DNA of 64,000 nucleotides from JALZKA01 sp963754045 (GTDB lineage: Bacteria; Actinomycetota; Thermoleophilia; Solirubrobacterales; 70-9). Each line of letters opens with the position of its first letter. The first letter of the stretch is position 1. Below, in pieces: positions 8,869 through 20,539 of the stretch. The notes beneath the pieces are model-generated. The model was given only the letters and a program-made list of their open reading frames with translations. It had not been told where the DNA came from and searched no databases. Position numbers and translations under genes: made by a program. The DNA is taken from positions 62,001 to 126,000 of the forward strand of contig CAVWEN010000002.1 of NCBI GenBank assembly GCA_963754045.1, given 5' to 3'.

Positions 8869-11800
8869 GTGAGTTCGGCCGAAATCGTCGAGATTCAAAT
8901 GCCCGCAATGGGCGAATCCGTCACCGAGGGGACCATCCTCGAGTGGCGCGTCGCCGAGGGCGACGAGATCGCCGAGGGCGACACCGTCGTCGAGGTCTCA
9001 ACCGACAAGATCGACGCTGAGATTCCCGCCCCGGCCAGCGGCGTGATCACGAAGATCATGGCCCAGCCCGACGACACGGTGAACGTCGGCCAGGTGCTCG
9101 CCCAGCTCGACACCAACGGATCGGCGGGCAACGGTGCAGCGCCCGAGGTCGCGGAAGCAGGCCCCGGGCTTTCCGCCGGCCCGACCGGCGAGGGTGACGC
9201 CGACATCGGCAACAGCGACCCCGCCGAACTGCTCGAGCAGGCCCAGGGTGAGCGCGAACCGTCAACCGACCCGGCCGCCGCCGGACGCGAGGCGGAAGAG
9301 GCGGATGACCCCGCGGGCGGGGGCCCCGGGATTGTCATAGCCATGCCCGAGATGGGCGAGTCGGTGAAGGAAGGGACGGTCCTCGAGTATCGCGTGGCCG
9401 AGGGCGACCAGGTTGCCGAGGGCGACACCGTCGTCGAGGTCTCCACAGACAAGGTCGATGCCGAGGTTCCTGCTCCGGCCGCGGGCACCATCACCAAGCT
9501 TTTGGCCGCGCCCGACGACACGGTCACCGTCGGGCAGCCGCTGGCGGAGATGACCGCAGGCGCCTCAGGCACGAACGAGCCCCCTTCAGACCCGGCCGCC
9601 CCCGGACGCGAGGCGGAGGAGGCGGACGGCTCCGGGGGTGGGGGCCCTGGGATTGTCCCCGGCGACGGTCGCGCGAGCCCCGTCGCTCGTCGGGTCGCGG
9701 CGGCAAGGGGCGTTGACCTGGGCGCCGTCCAGGGCTCTGGCTCGAGCGGGCGCATCGTGAAGGCCGACGTGCTGGCCGCCGACGGTGGCAACGGCGCCGC
9801 GCCCGCAGGGAAGGCTCGGGGCGAGGACAAGCGCCTCCGCGGGCCCGCTGGAATGCTCGCGCAGGCGATGAACGAGTCGCGCTCGATGCCCACCGCCACC
9901 TCGTTCCGCACGCTTCCAGTTGACACGCTCGACGCCAAGCGCAAGGCCTTGAACGGACAGCTCACGGAGCGCGGCGTGAAGCTCTCTTTTACTCACCTGA
10001 TCGCGTGGGCAATCGTGAAAGCCGCCGAGGAGTTCCCCTCGATGGCCCGGACCTACTCCGAGCAGGACGGCAAGCCGCACGTGACCGTCGACGCGGGCGT
10101 GAACCTCGGCATCGCCGTGGATGTGGAGCGCAAGGGCTCGCGGAGCCTGATGGTGCCGTGCATCAAGGGCGCCGACGGCCTCGATTTTCCCGGCTTCCAC
10201 GCTTACTACGAGGAGCTGATCACCAAGACGCGCGAGAACAAGCTCACCGCCGACGACTTTCAGGGCACCAACGTCACGCTCACCAATCCTGGCGGAATCG
10301 GGACGATCGCGTCGGTGCCGCGGCTGATGAGTGGCCAGGGAACCATCGTCGCCTGCGGCTCCATCGCCTACCCCGTCGAGTGGGCTCACGCGCCGGCAGA
10401 AAAGGTCAAGTCGCTTGGGATATCCAAGGTCACGACGATGACCTCGACGTACGACCACCGGATCATTCAGGGCGCGGAATCCGGGTCGTTCCTGCGCCGG
10501 ATCGACCAGTTGCTGCAGGGTGAGGACGACTTCTACGAGTCGGTTGCCAAGGAGCTGGGCGTGCCCGAGCGTGTCGTCACCAACGCCCACGCCGCCGCCG
10601 CATCAGCGCCGCCGCTGGTCGGGGGTGCGGGGAGCACCACGAGCGGGGCCGTCGTCGCGGCCGAGCCCAGCCGAGAGCTGCTGCAGGCCGTCCAGGCCGC
10701 CACCTCGCTGTTGAAGGCGTTCCGAACCCACGGTCACCTTGCGGCACGAGTCAACCCGCTCGGCGGCGAGCCGAAGGGCGATCCCGCGCTGGAGCCGGAG
10801 ACGCTCAACCTGACACCGGAGCTGATGTCGCAGATCCCAGCGTCGATCCTCCGCATCGGGGTCGAGGGCGAGAACCTGCTGGACGCGCTCCCGCGGATGC
10901 GCGATGCCTACTGCGGGACAATCGCCTACCAAATCGAGCACCTCTCCTCGCATCAACAGCGAATGTGGCTGCGCGACATGATCGAGACCGGGCGACACCG
11001 CGCGCCGCTCACCCCGGAAGAGAAGCGCTCGCTCCTGCATCGCCTGCTCGAGGTTTTCGGTTTCGAGCGCTTCCTGCAGAAGGCCTACCTCGGCCAGAAG
11101 ATGTTCTCGATCGAAGGGCTCGACGCGGTGGTCCCGATGATCGACATGCTCGTCACCCAAGCGCGAACCAACGGTGCCGAAGAGGTTGTGATCGGGATGG
11201 CCCACCGCGGCCGGCTCAGCGTCCTCACCCACAACCTCGGCCGCTCACCGGAGTCCATCATGGCCGAATTCGAGGGAGCGAAGGCGCTCGAGCGGGTCAA
11301 GGCGATCGCGGCAATCCCTCACGCCGGGACCGGCGACGTGAAGTATCACCATGGTGCCGAGGGGATCTTCTCGACGCCCGACGGCGACGAGATCCGGGTC
11401 CGCATGTACCCCAACCCGTCGCACCTCGAGTTCGTCGACCCGGTGGTGACCGGCGGCGCCCGGGCAGCGCAGACCGAGCACTCCGGCCCACGCCTGCACC
11501 ACAACCCTCATGTGGCGGTGCCCCTACTGCTTCACGGCGACGCCGCGTTCCCCGGGCAGGGCGTTGTGGCCGAGACCCTCAACCTGCAGTCGCTGGCCGG
11601 CTACTCGACAGGCGGGACCGTCCACATCATCACCGACAACCAGGTGGGCTTCACCACCGACCCCGAGGAGGATCGTTCCACCCCCTACGCCGGCGACCTT
11701 GCCAAGGGATTCAACTGCCCGATCTTCCACGTAAACGCCGACGACGTTGAAGCCTGCATGTCCGCGATGCGACTCGCGATGGGTTACCGCGAGCGCTTCG

Positions 11801-13281
11801 CCCGCGATGTGGTGATCGACTTGATCGGCTATCGCCGCTACGGCCACAACGAAACGGACGAGCCCGCTTACACGCAGCCAAAGATGGCGGCACAAATCAA
11901 GGAGCACCCACCCGTTTCAGAGATCTACGCCGAGCAGCTGACCAAGGAGGGCGTGGTCACGCCCGATGATGTGGCCGCCGACGCCAAGGCGCGCCAGGAC
12001 GAGCTCGCCACCACCCTCAAGAGCCTTCGAGCGAAGATGGAAACGGGCGACTACGAGGACCCGACCTCGACCCATGTCGGCACGGGCGAGTTGGATCGCA
12101 CCAAGTCGCCCGAGGTCGAAACCGCCGTCTCGGAGAAGCGGCTGCGCTCGTTGAACGAGGAACTGCTGAAGGTTCCCGAGACGTTCTCGATCCATCGCAA
12201 GCTACGCAAACCACTGTTGAAGCGTCTCGAGATCCTCGAGGATGGCCCGATCGAGTACGGGCACGCGGAATCGCTGGCCTACGCGTCGCTGCTAACCGAG
12301 GGGACTCACATCCGTCTGACCGGGCAGGACACCGAGCGCGGGACATTTTCCCACCGCCACCTGGTGCTCCATGATGAAAAGACCGGTCTTCGCTTCGCGC
12401 CCATCCAGAACCTCCCGGGAGCCCTGGCCCCGTTCGAGATTCACAACAGCCCCCTGTCCGAAATCGCCTGCCTGGGCTTCGAATACGGCTACTCGGCGGC
12501 ATCGCCGGAGAGCCTGATCCTGTGGGAGGCCCAGTTTGGCGACTTCGGCAACTCGGCCCAGGTCATCATCGACTCGTTCATCGTTGCCGGGGAGTCGAAG
12601 TGGGGCCAGACCACGCGGCTGACCCTGCTGCTGCCACACGGGTACGAGGGCTCGGGCCCCGAACACTCCAGCGCACGGATCGAGCGGTTCATCCAGCTCG
12701 CGGCGGAGGGCAACATCCGGCTCGCCAACCCGACCACGGCGGCCCAGTACTTCCACCTTCTTCGCCGCCAGGCCCGGATCGCAAAGCCACGCCCGCTGGT
12801 GGTGTTCACCCCGAAGGGCCTGCTGCGCCTTGGTGCCGCCGCCTCGAAGCTCTCGGATCTCACGACGGGAACGTTCAACTTCGTTCTCGATGATGAGCGG
12901 GCAACTGGTCGCGCGAGCGAGATCGAGCGCCTGGTTCTGTGCTCCGGCAAGATCTTCTACGACATCGATGGGCACGAGCGGCGCGCGGACGCAAACAACG
13001 TCGCGATCGCGCGCGTCGAATTGCTCTACCCATTCGCCCGCGACCAGATCCGCACCCTGATCGACAGCTATCCGAACCTCAAGCAGGTGCTGTGGGCGCA
13101 GGAGGAGCCGAAGAATATGGGTGCCTGGTCGGTGATGGCGCGCAGGATGCCCGAGCTCGTTCCCGATGGCGTTGAGTTCCGCTACGTCGGCCGCCCGCAG
13201 CGCGCGAGCCCAAGTGAGGGCTATCCGGTGGCCCACCGCTCCGAGCAGGAGCGCATCGTCCTGACCGCGCTCTCGGGCTAA
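8869..13281 (+). CDS. kgd: Single-chain 2-oxoglutarate dehydrogenase E2-E1 with two lipoyl domains
   Basis: A 1470-residue TCA-cycle enzyme that decarboxylates 2-oxoglutarate (E1, thiamine diphosphate) and makes succinyl-CoA (E2). Order of parts: lipoyl domain 1 (about 6-82, lipoyl Lys47 in STDKIDAE), Pro/Ala/Glu linker, lipoyl domain 2 (155-230, Lys195 in STDKVDAE), peripheral-subunit-binding domain (267-303, RASPVARRVAAARGVDL), E2 core (about 340-565, catalytic His530 in TYDHRIIQGAESG), then E1 (about 600-1470, with GDAAFPGQG, DNQVGFTT and YRRYGHNETDEP). Actinobacterial Kgd/OdhA (about 1230 residues) carries E2 and E1 without lipoyl or binding domains, so this one looks self-contained apart from E3. 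The GTG at 8869 starts just before the lipoyl domain; a GTG at 8827 is the alternative. No E3 gene is in the window. Confidence 0.93.
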   Translation: MSSAEIVEIQMPAMGESVTEGTILEWRVAEGDEIAEGDTVVEVSTDKIDAEIPAPASGVITKIMAQPDDTVNVGQVLAQLDTNGSAGNGAAPEVAEAGPGLSAGPTGEGDADIGNSDPAELLEQAQGEREPSTDPAAAGREAEEADDPAGGGPGIVIAMPEMGESVKEGTVLEYRVAEGDQVAEGDTVVEVSTDKVDAEVPAPAAGTITKLLAAPDDTVTVGQPLAEMTAGASGTNEPPSDPAAPGREAEEADGSGGGGPGIVPGDGRASPVARRVAAARGVDLGAVQGSGSSGRIVKADVLAADGGNGAAPAGKARGEDKRLRGPAGMLAQAMNESRSMPTATSFRTLPVDTLDAKRKALNGQLTERGVKLSFTHLIAWAIVKAAEEFPSMARTYSEQDGKPHVTVDAGVNLGIAVDVERKGSRSLMVPCIKGADGLDFPGFHAYYEELITKTRENKLTADDFQGTNVTLTNPGGIGTIASVPRLMSGQGTIVACGSIAYPVEWAHAPAEKVKSLGISKVTTMTSTYDHRIIQGAESGSFLRRIDQLLQGEDDFYESVAKELGVPERVVTNAHAAAASAPPLVGGAGSTTSGAVVAAEPSRELLQAVQAATSLLKAFRTHGHLAARVNPLGGEPKGDPALEPETLNLTPELMSQIPASILRIGVEGENLLDALPRMRDAYCGTIAYQIEHLSSHQQRMWLRDMIETGRHRAPLTPEEKRSLLHRLLEVFGFERFLQKAYLGQKMFSIEGLDAVVPMIDMLVTQARTNGAEEVVIGMAHRGRLSVLTHNLGRSPESIMAEFEGAKALERVKAIAAIPHAGTGDVKYHHGAEGIFSTPDGDEIRVRMYPNPSHLEFVDPVVTGGARAAQTEHSGPRLHHNPHVAVPLLLHGDAAFPGQGVVAETLNLQSLAGYSTGGTVHIITDNQVGFTTDPEEDRSTPYAGDLAKGFNCPIFHVNADDVEACMSAMRLAMGYRERFARDVVIDLIGYRRYGHNETDEPAYTQPKMAAQIKEHPPVSEIYAEQLTKEGVVTPDDVAADAKARQDELATTLKSLRAKMETGDYEDPTSTHVGTGELDRTKSPEVETAVSEKRLRSLNEELLKVPETFSIHRKLRKPLLKRLEILEDGPIEYGHAESLAYASLLTEGTHIRLTGQDTERGTFSHRHLVLHDEKTGLRFAPIQNLPGALAPFEIHNSPLSEIACLGFEYGYSAASPESLILWEAQFGDFGNSAQVIIDSFIVAGESKWGQTTRLTLLLPHGYEGSGPEHSSARIERFIQLAAEGNIRLANPTTAAQYFHLLRRQARIAKPRPLVVFTPKGLLRLGAAASKLSDLTTGTFNFVLDDERATGRASEIERLVLCSGKIFYDIDGHERRADANNVAIARVELLYPFARDQIRTLIDSYPNLKQVLWAQEEPKNMGAWSVMARRMPELVPDGVEFRYVGRPQRASPSEGYPVAHRSEQERIVLTALSG

Positions 13282-13408
13282 CGCTGCTGGGGCGCTACCC
13301 GTCCGAGGGCGCGACGGTTCGTGCGCTCAAGCCCTCGCGCTGCGAGCGCAACCAGGGCCACATCCCTCGTCGCTCGCCCGCTGCATCTATTGAGCCTCCG
13401 CTTCATGA

Positions 13409-13422
13409 CGAAAAGCTTTTCG
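13409..13422. promoter_or_regulatory. Perfect 14-bp palindrome downstream of kgd
   Basis: CGAAAAGCTTTTCG is a perfect palindrome 127 nt after the kgd stop and 86 nt before the DUF3817 gene. It may be an operator for the DUF3817 gene. It has no loop, so it is a poor terminator. The remainder of the 226-nt gap shows nothing recognisable. Confidence 0.35.
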
Positions 13423-13507
13423 CCCGGAGCTCTCTCCGCATATGGACAATCGGCGGAAGATCGGTCCACCCGGTTGTACGCCGGCGTGCTGCCAGACTTG
13501 CCCGCCG

Positions 13508-13855
13508 ATGAGCGAAGTCCCGGCGATCCGCCCCTCCGACACACTGCGGCGGCCCGCGCCCGGCCGGCTCTTCGCGGTCGTCAAGGTCGCATCGTGGATC
13601 GAACTCGGCCTGTTCGCCATCCTGCTCGTCGTCTGGATCGCACCCGGCATGGAGCACGCGACGTTTCTTGCTGGCCTCGCTCACGGCATCGGATTTATCG
13701 CGCTGGCGCTGCTGATCTGGGTCGCCGTGCTCCGCCACGAGGCCCCGTACACGCTGCTGGCGGCAACGCTGACTCCAGTCGGGCCCGTCGGTAGCGTCAT
13801 CGCAATCGCTCGGATTGAGCGCCGGGTTGACACGGGACCTGCAAATGAGGCATGA
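13508..13855 (+). CDS. DUF3817-type small integral membrane protein
   Basis: A 115-residue protein with three hydrophobic helices: one around VVKVASWIELGLFAILLVVW, one around FLAGLAHGIGFIALALLIWV, and a third ending in TPVGPVGSVIAIARIERR. The spacing and the AHGIGFIALAL word match the DUF3817 family of actinobacterial membrane proteins. Function is unknown. The ATG at 13508 (MSEVPAIRPS) was chosen because it begins the likely coding part; no strong ribosome site is visible, and an upstream ATG at 13442 would add 22 Cys/Pro-rich residues. Confidence 0.62.
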   Translation: MSEVPAIRPSDTLRRPAPGRLFAVVKVASWIELGLFAILLVVWIAPGMEHATFLAGLAHGIGFIALALLIWVAVLRHEAPYTLLAATLTPVGPVGSVIAIARIERRVDTGPANEA

Positions 13856-14042
13856 TGGACAAGCCACGCAGGGAGCGAAGAAGGGACTTACTGAGGCTCG
13901 TCCCCGGCCAGTCCCGCCTCCGGGGGCGATCGCGTCGGCATCCCTCCCTGGCTACCGACGCGCAAGGCGTGGGCGTGGGCCGTGTGGACCCCCTGCCTCC
14001 CGCGGCCCCGCCCCGCCTATTACTTGGTCTCGTCCGCGTGGA

Positions 14043-16832
<2,790 letters not shown>

Positions 16833-16905
16833 GCACGCAGACTATCTCCGCCGAACCGAAGCGACCGGCGCACCGAGGGGAATGCGCGGGATAGATTCGC
16901 TTCCC

Positions 16906-19305
16906 ATGAGCCCTTCATTTCGCCTCGCGCCGACGTTGCTCGCCGGTCTGCTGCTGTCCGTTCCCGCGAGCGCGAGCGCCGAGACGCTCAAGGCCGAGGC
17001 GATCCTGCCGCCGGGCCAGAGTGGCTTCGTCTCGATCACGGGGGTCGCGACGGGAACGGGCTCGCCCCACCTAACGGATCAAGCCGCACGCTTCGAGGCC
17101 TTCGACTACCGGCCCTTCGGGTTCGATCAGCCTGCCAGCGAGACGTTTTCGCCGCGCGCCGGCGTGAGTGTTGCCCGCGACGCGTTCGGGGTGCCGTCGA
17201 TCACCGCGTCCAACGAGGACGACGCTTGGTTCGGCGTTGGCTACGCGATCGCCCAGGACCGGCTGTTCCAGCTCGAGCTGTTTCGCCGCGCGACGTCGGG
17301 ACGTCTCGGCGAGATTCTCGGGCGCGACTACCTCGACGACGACATCATCGCGAGGCGCGACTACTACACGGACACCGAGGTCGACGCGATGCTCGCCGCC
17401 CTCCCACAGGAGCTGCGAGACCGGGTCAATTCGTACCGCGACGGCATCAACGCCTACGTGCAGTCGCTCGTACGAAATCCGAGCGAGGTTCCCGGGGAAT
17501 TCGTCGCGCTAGGAGTCGCGCCTCCGACCTGGACGGCACGCGATACCGCGCGCGTCGGAATCTTCCTGGCCCGGACGGTGCCTTCAGGCGACGGCGAGGA
17601 GTTGGCGAACGCGCTGGCCCTCAAGGCGTCGAGTCCACGCTCATTCCAGGCGCTCCATCCGGTCCGGACCCCCGGTCGGCGCACCACCGTGCCTCGATCG
17701 GAGGGCGCGTTTCCGGCCCAGCCCGGGCGAAGCCGGCGTGACGAGCGGATCGGATTCAAACGGACTCGCCGCTTCCTCGCCCGCACCGACCTGGCGAGCG
17801 CGGAGGACACCGCCGAGACGCTCGCTGCGGCCGCCGGCTCGGAGGTGCGGCCAGGCGAGGCCGGCGCCGATCTGCGCCGGGTACTACCCAGCCCCGGCGG
17901 CTCGTTCATGTGGGCGATTGCGGATCGCAAACGCTCGCGATCCTTCCAGTTCAACGGGCCGCAACTCGGCTTCTCGATCCCGGAATTGTTCGTGGAGTTC
18001 GAACTGCACTCGCCGGAGTTCCCGAACCTGCGCGGAGTTACCGCGGCGGGCGTTCCACTAGTCGGGATCGGTCACAACAACCGGGTCGCCTGGGGGTTCA
18101 CATCTGGGCTCTCCGACGAGGACGACCTGTACGTGGAGAAGCTGACCGGCGAGGAGACTTACCGGTTCCGCGGCTCCGAGCGGCAGATGGACTGCCGCGA
18201 CGAGACAATCGACTACCGCGAGGCGCCGACCGGGCTACCTGGCCTCGTGGACAATCCGGGGCAACCGGCTGGCAGCCGGACCGAACGGATCTGTCGCACA
18301 TTGCACGGACCGATCCAGTACCGCGGCGACGGCGTAGCGCTGGCGCGGCGCTACGCGATCTGGGGCCGGGAGCTCGAGACCTTCGTCGGGCTCGACCTGC
18401 TCAACCGAGCACGCACGGTCCGCGACGTCGACGCCGCGATGCAGAAGGTCACCTGGAACGAGAACGTGATCGCCGCCGACTCGCGGGGGGGGATCGGCTA
18501 CTGGCACCCGGGCCTACACCAGCTAAAGCCGAAGCGCTGGGACGAGCGCCTGCCGTTCCCGGGCTCGGGCGGCGCGGAGTGGCGCGGGATCTTGCCGCGC
18601 CGGAAGACCCCGCACGCGATCAACCCGGCACAGGGCTGGCTGACGAACTGGAACAACCCGCCGTCGGTTGGTTGGACAAATGGCGACGGCACGGCTCGCG
18701 AGCGCCTGAGCGGGCCACTGCACCGGGTGCGAATCCTCCAGGGTTTGGTTGGGCGGGCCGCCCGGAACCCGACCTATGCAAAGCACATTCGCATCGTGCG
18801 TCGGTCGGGCACAACGGCGCAGCAGTTTCCGTTCGCCAAGCGTCGCCTGCGCGCGGCCAAGCGAGCCAGCAATGGGGCCAGCCGCAAACTCCTGCGCGAG
18901 TTGCTGCGGTGGAACGGCAACTACGACCGCGAGGACGACGCCGGCACCGTCGCCCCCGGCGTCGCGATCTGGGAGGAGCTGAAGTCGCGCTCGTTCGACG
19001 CCCTGCTTCGCCGGCTCGGCGAAGGCGCACGGCCCCTCGGCGGCGGGACCGGAAGTTCGCACGCGTTCGACATCACCAACGGCGAAGCCAAAGCCCTGCT
19101 GAAGCTCCGACCGCGCACGATCGCCCGGGCGGCCGGGCGGGCAGCGGCGGCCCTGACCGAGCGCTTCGACAGTTCGGATCCCGGGTCCTGGCGCGAACCA
19201 CGGCGTCTCTACGAGATTGGCGCCCAGGGAGCTGCCAGCGCACCCGAATTGGAGTTCTTCGACCGGGGAACGTGGGAGCAGTCGCTGATGATGGGGCGTC
19301 GCTGA
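16906..19305 (+). CDS. Penicillin-acylase-family (Ntn) amide hydrolase, secreted
   Basis: A 799-residue N-terminal-nucleophile hydrolase. The start MSPSFRLAPTLLAGLLLSVP is a signal peptide. The alpha part includes VARDAFGVPSITASNEDDAW and QDRLFQLELFRRATSGRLGE, both standard in the family. The autoproteolysis site is PGGSFMWA, making Ser333 the nucleophile of the beta chain. Oxyanion-type words follow (VGIGHNNRVAWGFT) and WNENVIAADSRGGIGYWHPG supplies the usual Asn region. Members cut penicillins, acyl-homoserine lactones or other amides; the substrate cannot be told. The ATG at 16906 puts the signal peptide at the N-terminus. It is a single gene, divergent from acnA and convergent with the next SDR (19-nt gap). 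Confidence 0.88.
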   Translation: MSPSFRLAPTLLAGLLLSVPASASAETLKAEAILPPGQSGFVSITGVATGTGSPHLTDQAARFEAFDYRPFGFDQPASETFSPRAGVSVARDAFGVPSITASNEDDAWFGVGYAIAQDRLFQLELFRRATSGRLGEILGRDYLDDDIIARRDYYTDTEVDAMLAALPQELRDRVNSYRDGINAYVQSLVRNPSEVPGEFVALGVAPPTWTARDTARVGIFLARTVPSGDGEELANALALKASSPRSFQALHPVRTPGRRTTVPRSEGAFPAQPGRSRRDERIGFKRTRRFLARTDLASAEDTAETLAAAAGSEVRPGEAGADLRRVLPSPGGSFMWAIADRKRSRSFQFNGPQLGFSIPELFVEFELHSPEFPNLRGVTAAGVPLVGIGHNNRVAWGFTSGLSDEDDLYVEKLTGEETYRFRGSERQMDCRDETIDYREAPTGLPGLVDNPGQPAGSRTERICRTLHGPIQYRGDGVALARRYAIWGRELETFVGLDLLNRARTVRDVDAAMQKVTWNENVIAADSRGGIGYWHPGLHQLKPKRWDERLPFPGSGGAEWRGILPRRKTPHAINPAQGWLTNWNNPPSVGWTNGDGTARERLSGPLHRVRILQGLVGRAARNPTYAKHIRIVRRSGTTAQQFPFAKRRLRAAKRASNGASRKLLRELLRWNGNYDREDDAGTVAPGVAIWEELKSRSFDALLRRLGEGARPLGGGTGSSHAFDITNGEAKALLKLRPRTIARAAGRAAAALTERFDSSDPGSWREPRRLYEIGAQGAASAPELEFFDRGTWEQSLMMGRR

Positions 19306-19324
19306 GGCTCTGCGGGGCCGTTCG

Positions 19325-20125
19325 CTAGCGCTTGCCAGCCTGATTGTCGGCGACCGCGTCCGCGACCGCGTCGACGCCCATGCGCGCGGCGATCCGGCCG
19401 GCGATCTCAGGCCGGCGACCCGCGAAGTTCGCCATGAGGCGCTGGGTGCGCGGGGCGACCTCCACCTCGGCGCGGTCCCGCTCGATCGCACTGATCACGC
19501 CGGCGGCAACCTCTTCCGGCGAACTGGTGCCCGCGCCTCGCGGCACCTCGGCACCAGTTTCGGCGAACATACCCGCCTCCCGGATGGTGCCCGGCATCAC
19601 GACCGAGGCGCCCACCGGCGTGCCTCGCAGATCCTCACGCATGCCGAGCGAGAAGCCACGAAGTCCGAACTTGGTCGCCGAGTACAGCGAGCTTCGCGCC
19701 GTCGCGACCTTGCCGTTAAGCGACGAGACGTAGACGAAGTGTCCCGAGCCGCGGGCGAGCCAAACGTCGATCAGCGCGTGGGTCATCAGGATCGGCGTCT
19801 CGAGGTTTACCCGCAGGGCGCGCTGGATCTCCTCGCCGCTGTAGCCCTGGATTCGACCGGAGGCCGGGAGTGCCGCGTTGGCGACGAGCACATCGATCTC
19901 GCCCGCGTCGGCGATTAGCTTCAGCGCCGCTCCCTGCTCGGCAAGATCGGAGACCACGACGGTATGGCCGTCGCCCGCCAGGGACCCGCGGAGCTGCTCG
20001 AGCTCTTGCGGCTTGCGCGAGCTCAGCACCAGGCGGGCGCCACGGTCGCCAAGTCCGGCGGCGATTGCGCGGCCCAGACCCCCGGTGGCCCCGGTAAGTA
20101 GGACGGTCTTCCCGCTCAACTCCAC
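19325..20125 (-). CDS. Classical SDR oxidoreductase
   Basis: A 266-residue short-chain dehydrogenase. The cofactor motif TGATGGLGRAIA lies at the N-terminus, ANAAL corresponds to NNAG, and the active site is Ser in YVSSLNGK with YSATK (Tyr and Lys). The start is a GTG at 20125. The gene faces a small thioredoxin-fold gene with only 26 nt between starts. The substrate is not recognisable. Confidence 0.85.
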   Translation of the reverse strand: MELSGKTVLLTGATGGLGRAIAAGLGDRGARLVLSSRKPQELEQLRGSLAGDGHTVVVSDLAEQGAALKLIADAGEIDVLVANAALPASGRIQGYSGEEIQRALRVNLETPILMTHALIDVWLARGSGHFVYVSSLNGKVATARSSLYSATKFGLRGFSLGMREDLRGTPVGASVVMPGTIREAGMFAETGAEVPRGAGTSSPEEVAAGVISAIERDRAEVEVAPRTQRLMANFAGRRPEIAGRIAARMGVDAVADAVADNQAGKR

Positions 20126-20136
20126 GGGAAGGAACC

Positions 20137-20142
20137 TATAAC
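20137..20142 (+). promoter_or_regulatory. Possible -10 box for a leaderless thioredoxin-fold mRNA
   Basis: TATAAC ends 9 nt before the ATG at 20152, so transcription would begin at or just before the start codon. No good -35 box is visible. Confidence 0.3.
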
Positions 20143-20151
20143 TTCTTGATC

Positions 20152-20439
20152 ATGAAGCTCTATATCTGCTGGGGAACCTTCCAGACACCGCGGCCCGGCG
20201 GGCATCCGTGCGCGAATGCCTACAACGCAGTCCGCGCGGCCGGACACGAGCCCGAGGTCGTGAAGGTACGTGGCCTGGGGGTCGGTCCCGGGGTTGTGCA
20301 AGCAATCGTGCCGGGCAGCCGCGACGAGGTCGAGCGGGTCTCCGGCCAGCGCGCGGTACCCGTTCTGGTGACCGATTCGAACGAGGTGCTCACGGACTCC
20401 AAGCGGATCATCGACTGGGCACAGGCGAATCCCGCTTAG
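20152..20439 (+). CDS. Small thioredoxin-fold protein (glutaredoxin / GST N-terminal like)
   Basis: A 95-residue protein starting MKLYICWGTFQTPRPGGHPC. It has the beta-alpha-beta-alpha pattern of glutaredoxin and GST N-terminal domains, with the cis-proline word AVPVLVTDSNEVLTDSKRII, where the cis-Pro follows Val and the Asp-Ser pair normally binds the gamma-glutamyl part of glutathione. The usual CxxC is missing: Cys7 and Cys20 lie 13 residues apart. It may bind a low-molecular-weight thiol or another ligand. The start is ATG at 20152; there is no ribosome site. Confidence 0.7.
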   Translation: MKLYICWGTFQTPRPGGHPCANAYNAVRAAGHEPEVVKVRGLGVGPGVVQAIVPGSRDEVERVSGQRAVPVLVTDSNEVLTDSKRIIDWAQANPA

Positions 20440-20452
20440 TCCTAGATTATTA

Positions 20453-20466
20453 GTGCGAATTCGCAC
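20453..20466. promoter_or_regulatory. Perfect 14-bp palindrome GTGCGAATTCGCAC
   Basis: It lies 14 nt after the thioredoxin-fold gene and 38 nt upstream of the riboswitch promoter -35 box. It could be a terminator core or an operator. No U-run follows. Confidence 0.35.
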
Positions 20467-20503
20467 GAGTCAGGCGTGAACTCACCCGTTTGTGAGCGGT
20501 TCT

Positions 20504-20532
20504 TTGCAATCCGCCATGCAATCCGCTACAGT
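20504..20532 (+). promoter_or_regulatory. Promoter for the riboswitch-controlled cell-wall hydrolase
   Basis: A -35 box TTGCAA (20504-20509), a 17-nt spacer and a -10 box TACAGT (20527-20532) place the start of transcription near 20540, just ahead of the riboswitch. The 9-bp sequence GCAATCCGC occurs twice, at 20506-20514 and 20518-20526, as a 12-nt-period direct repeat filling the spacer; this could be an activator or repressor site. Confidence 0.6.
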
Positions 20533-20539
20533 TTCGCCA

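Noticed and set aside
8895..9965. A long minus-strand reading frame inside kgd
   Set aside because: It is Ser/Ala/Pro-rich and complementary to well-supported kgd codons.
17910..19328. A 472-residue plus-strand frame inside the penicillin-acylase gene
   Set aside because: It is Arg-rich and has no family words; the acylase frame carries all the motifs.
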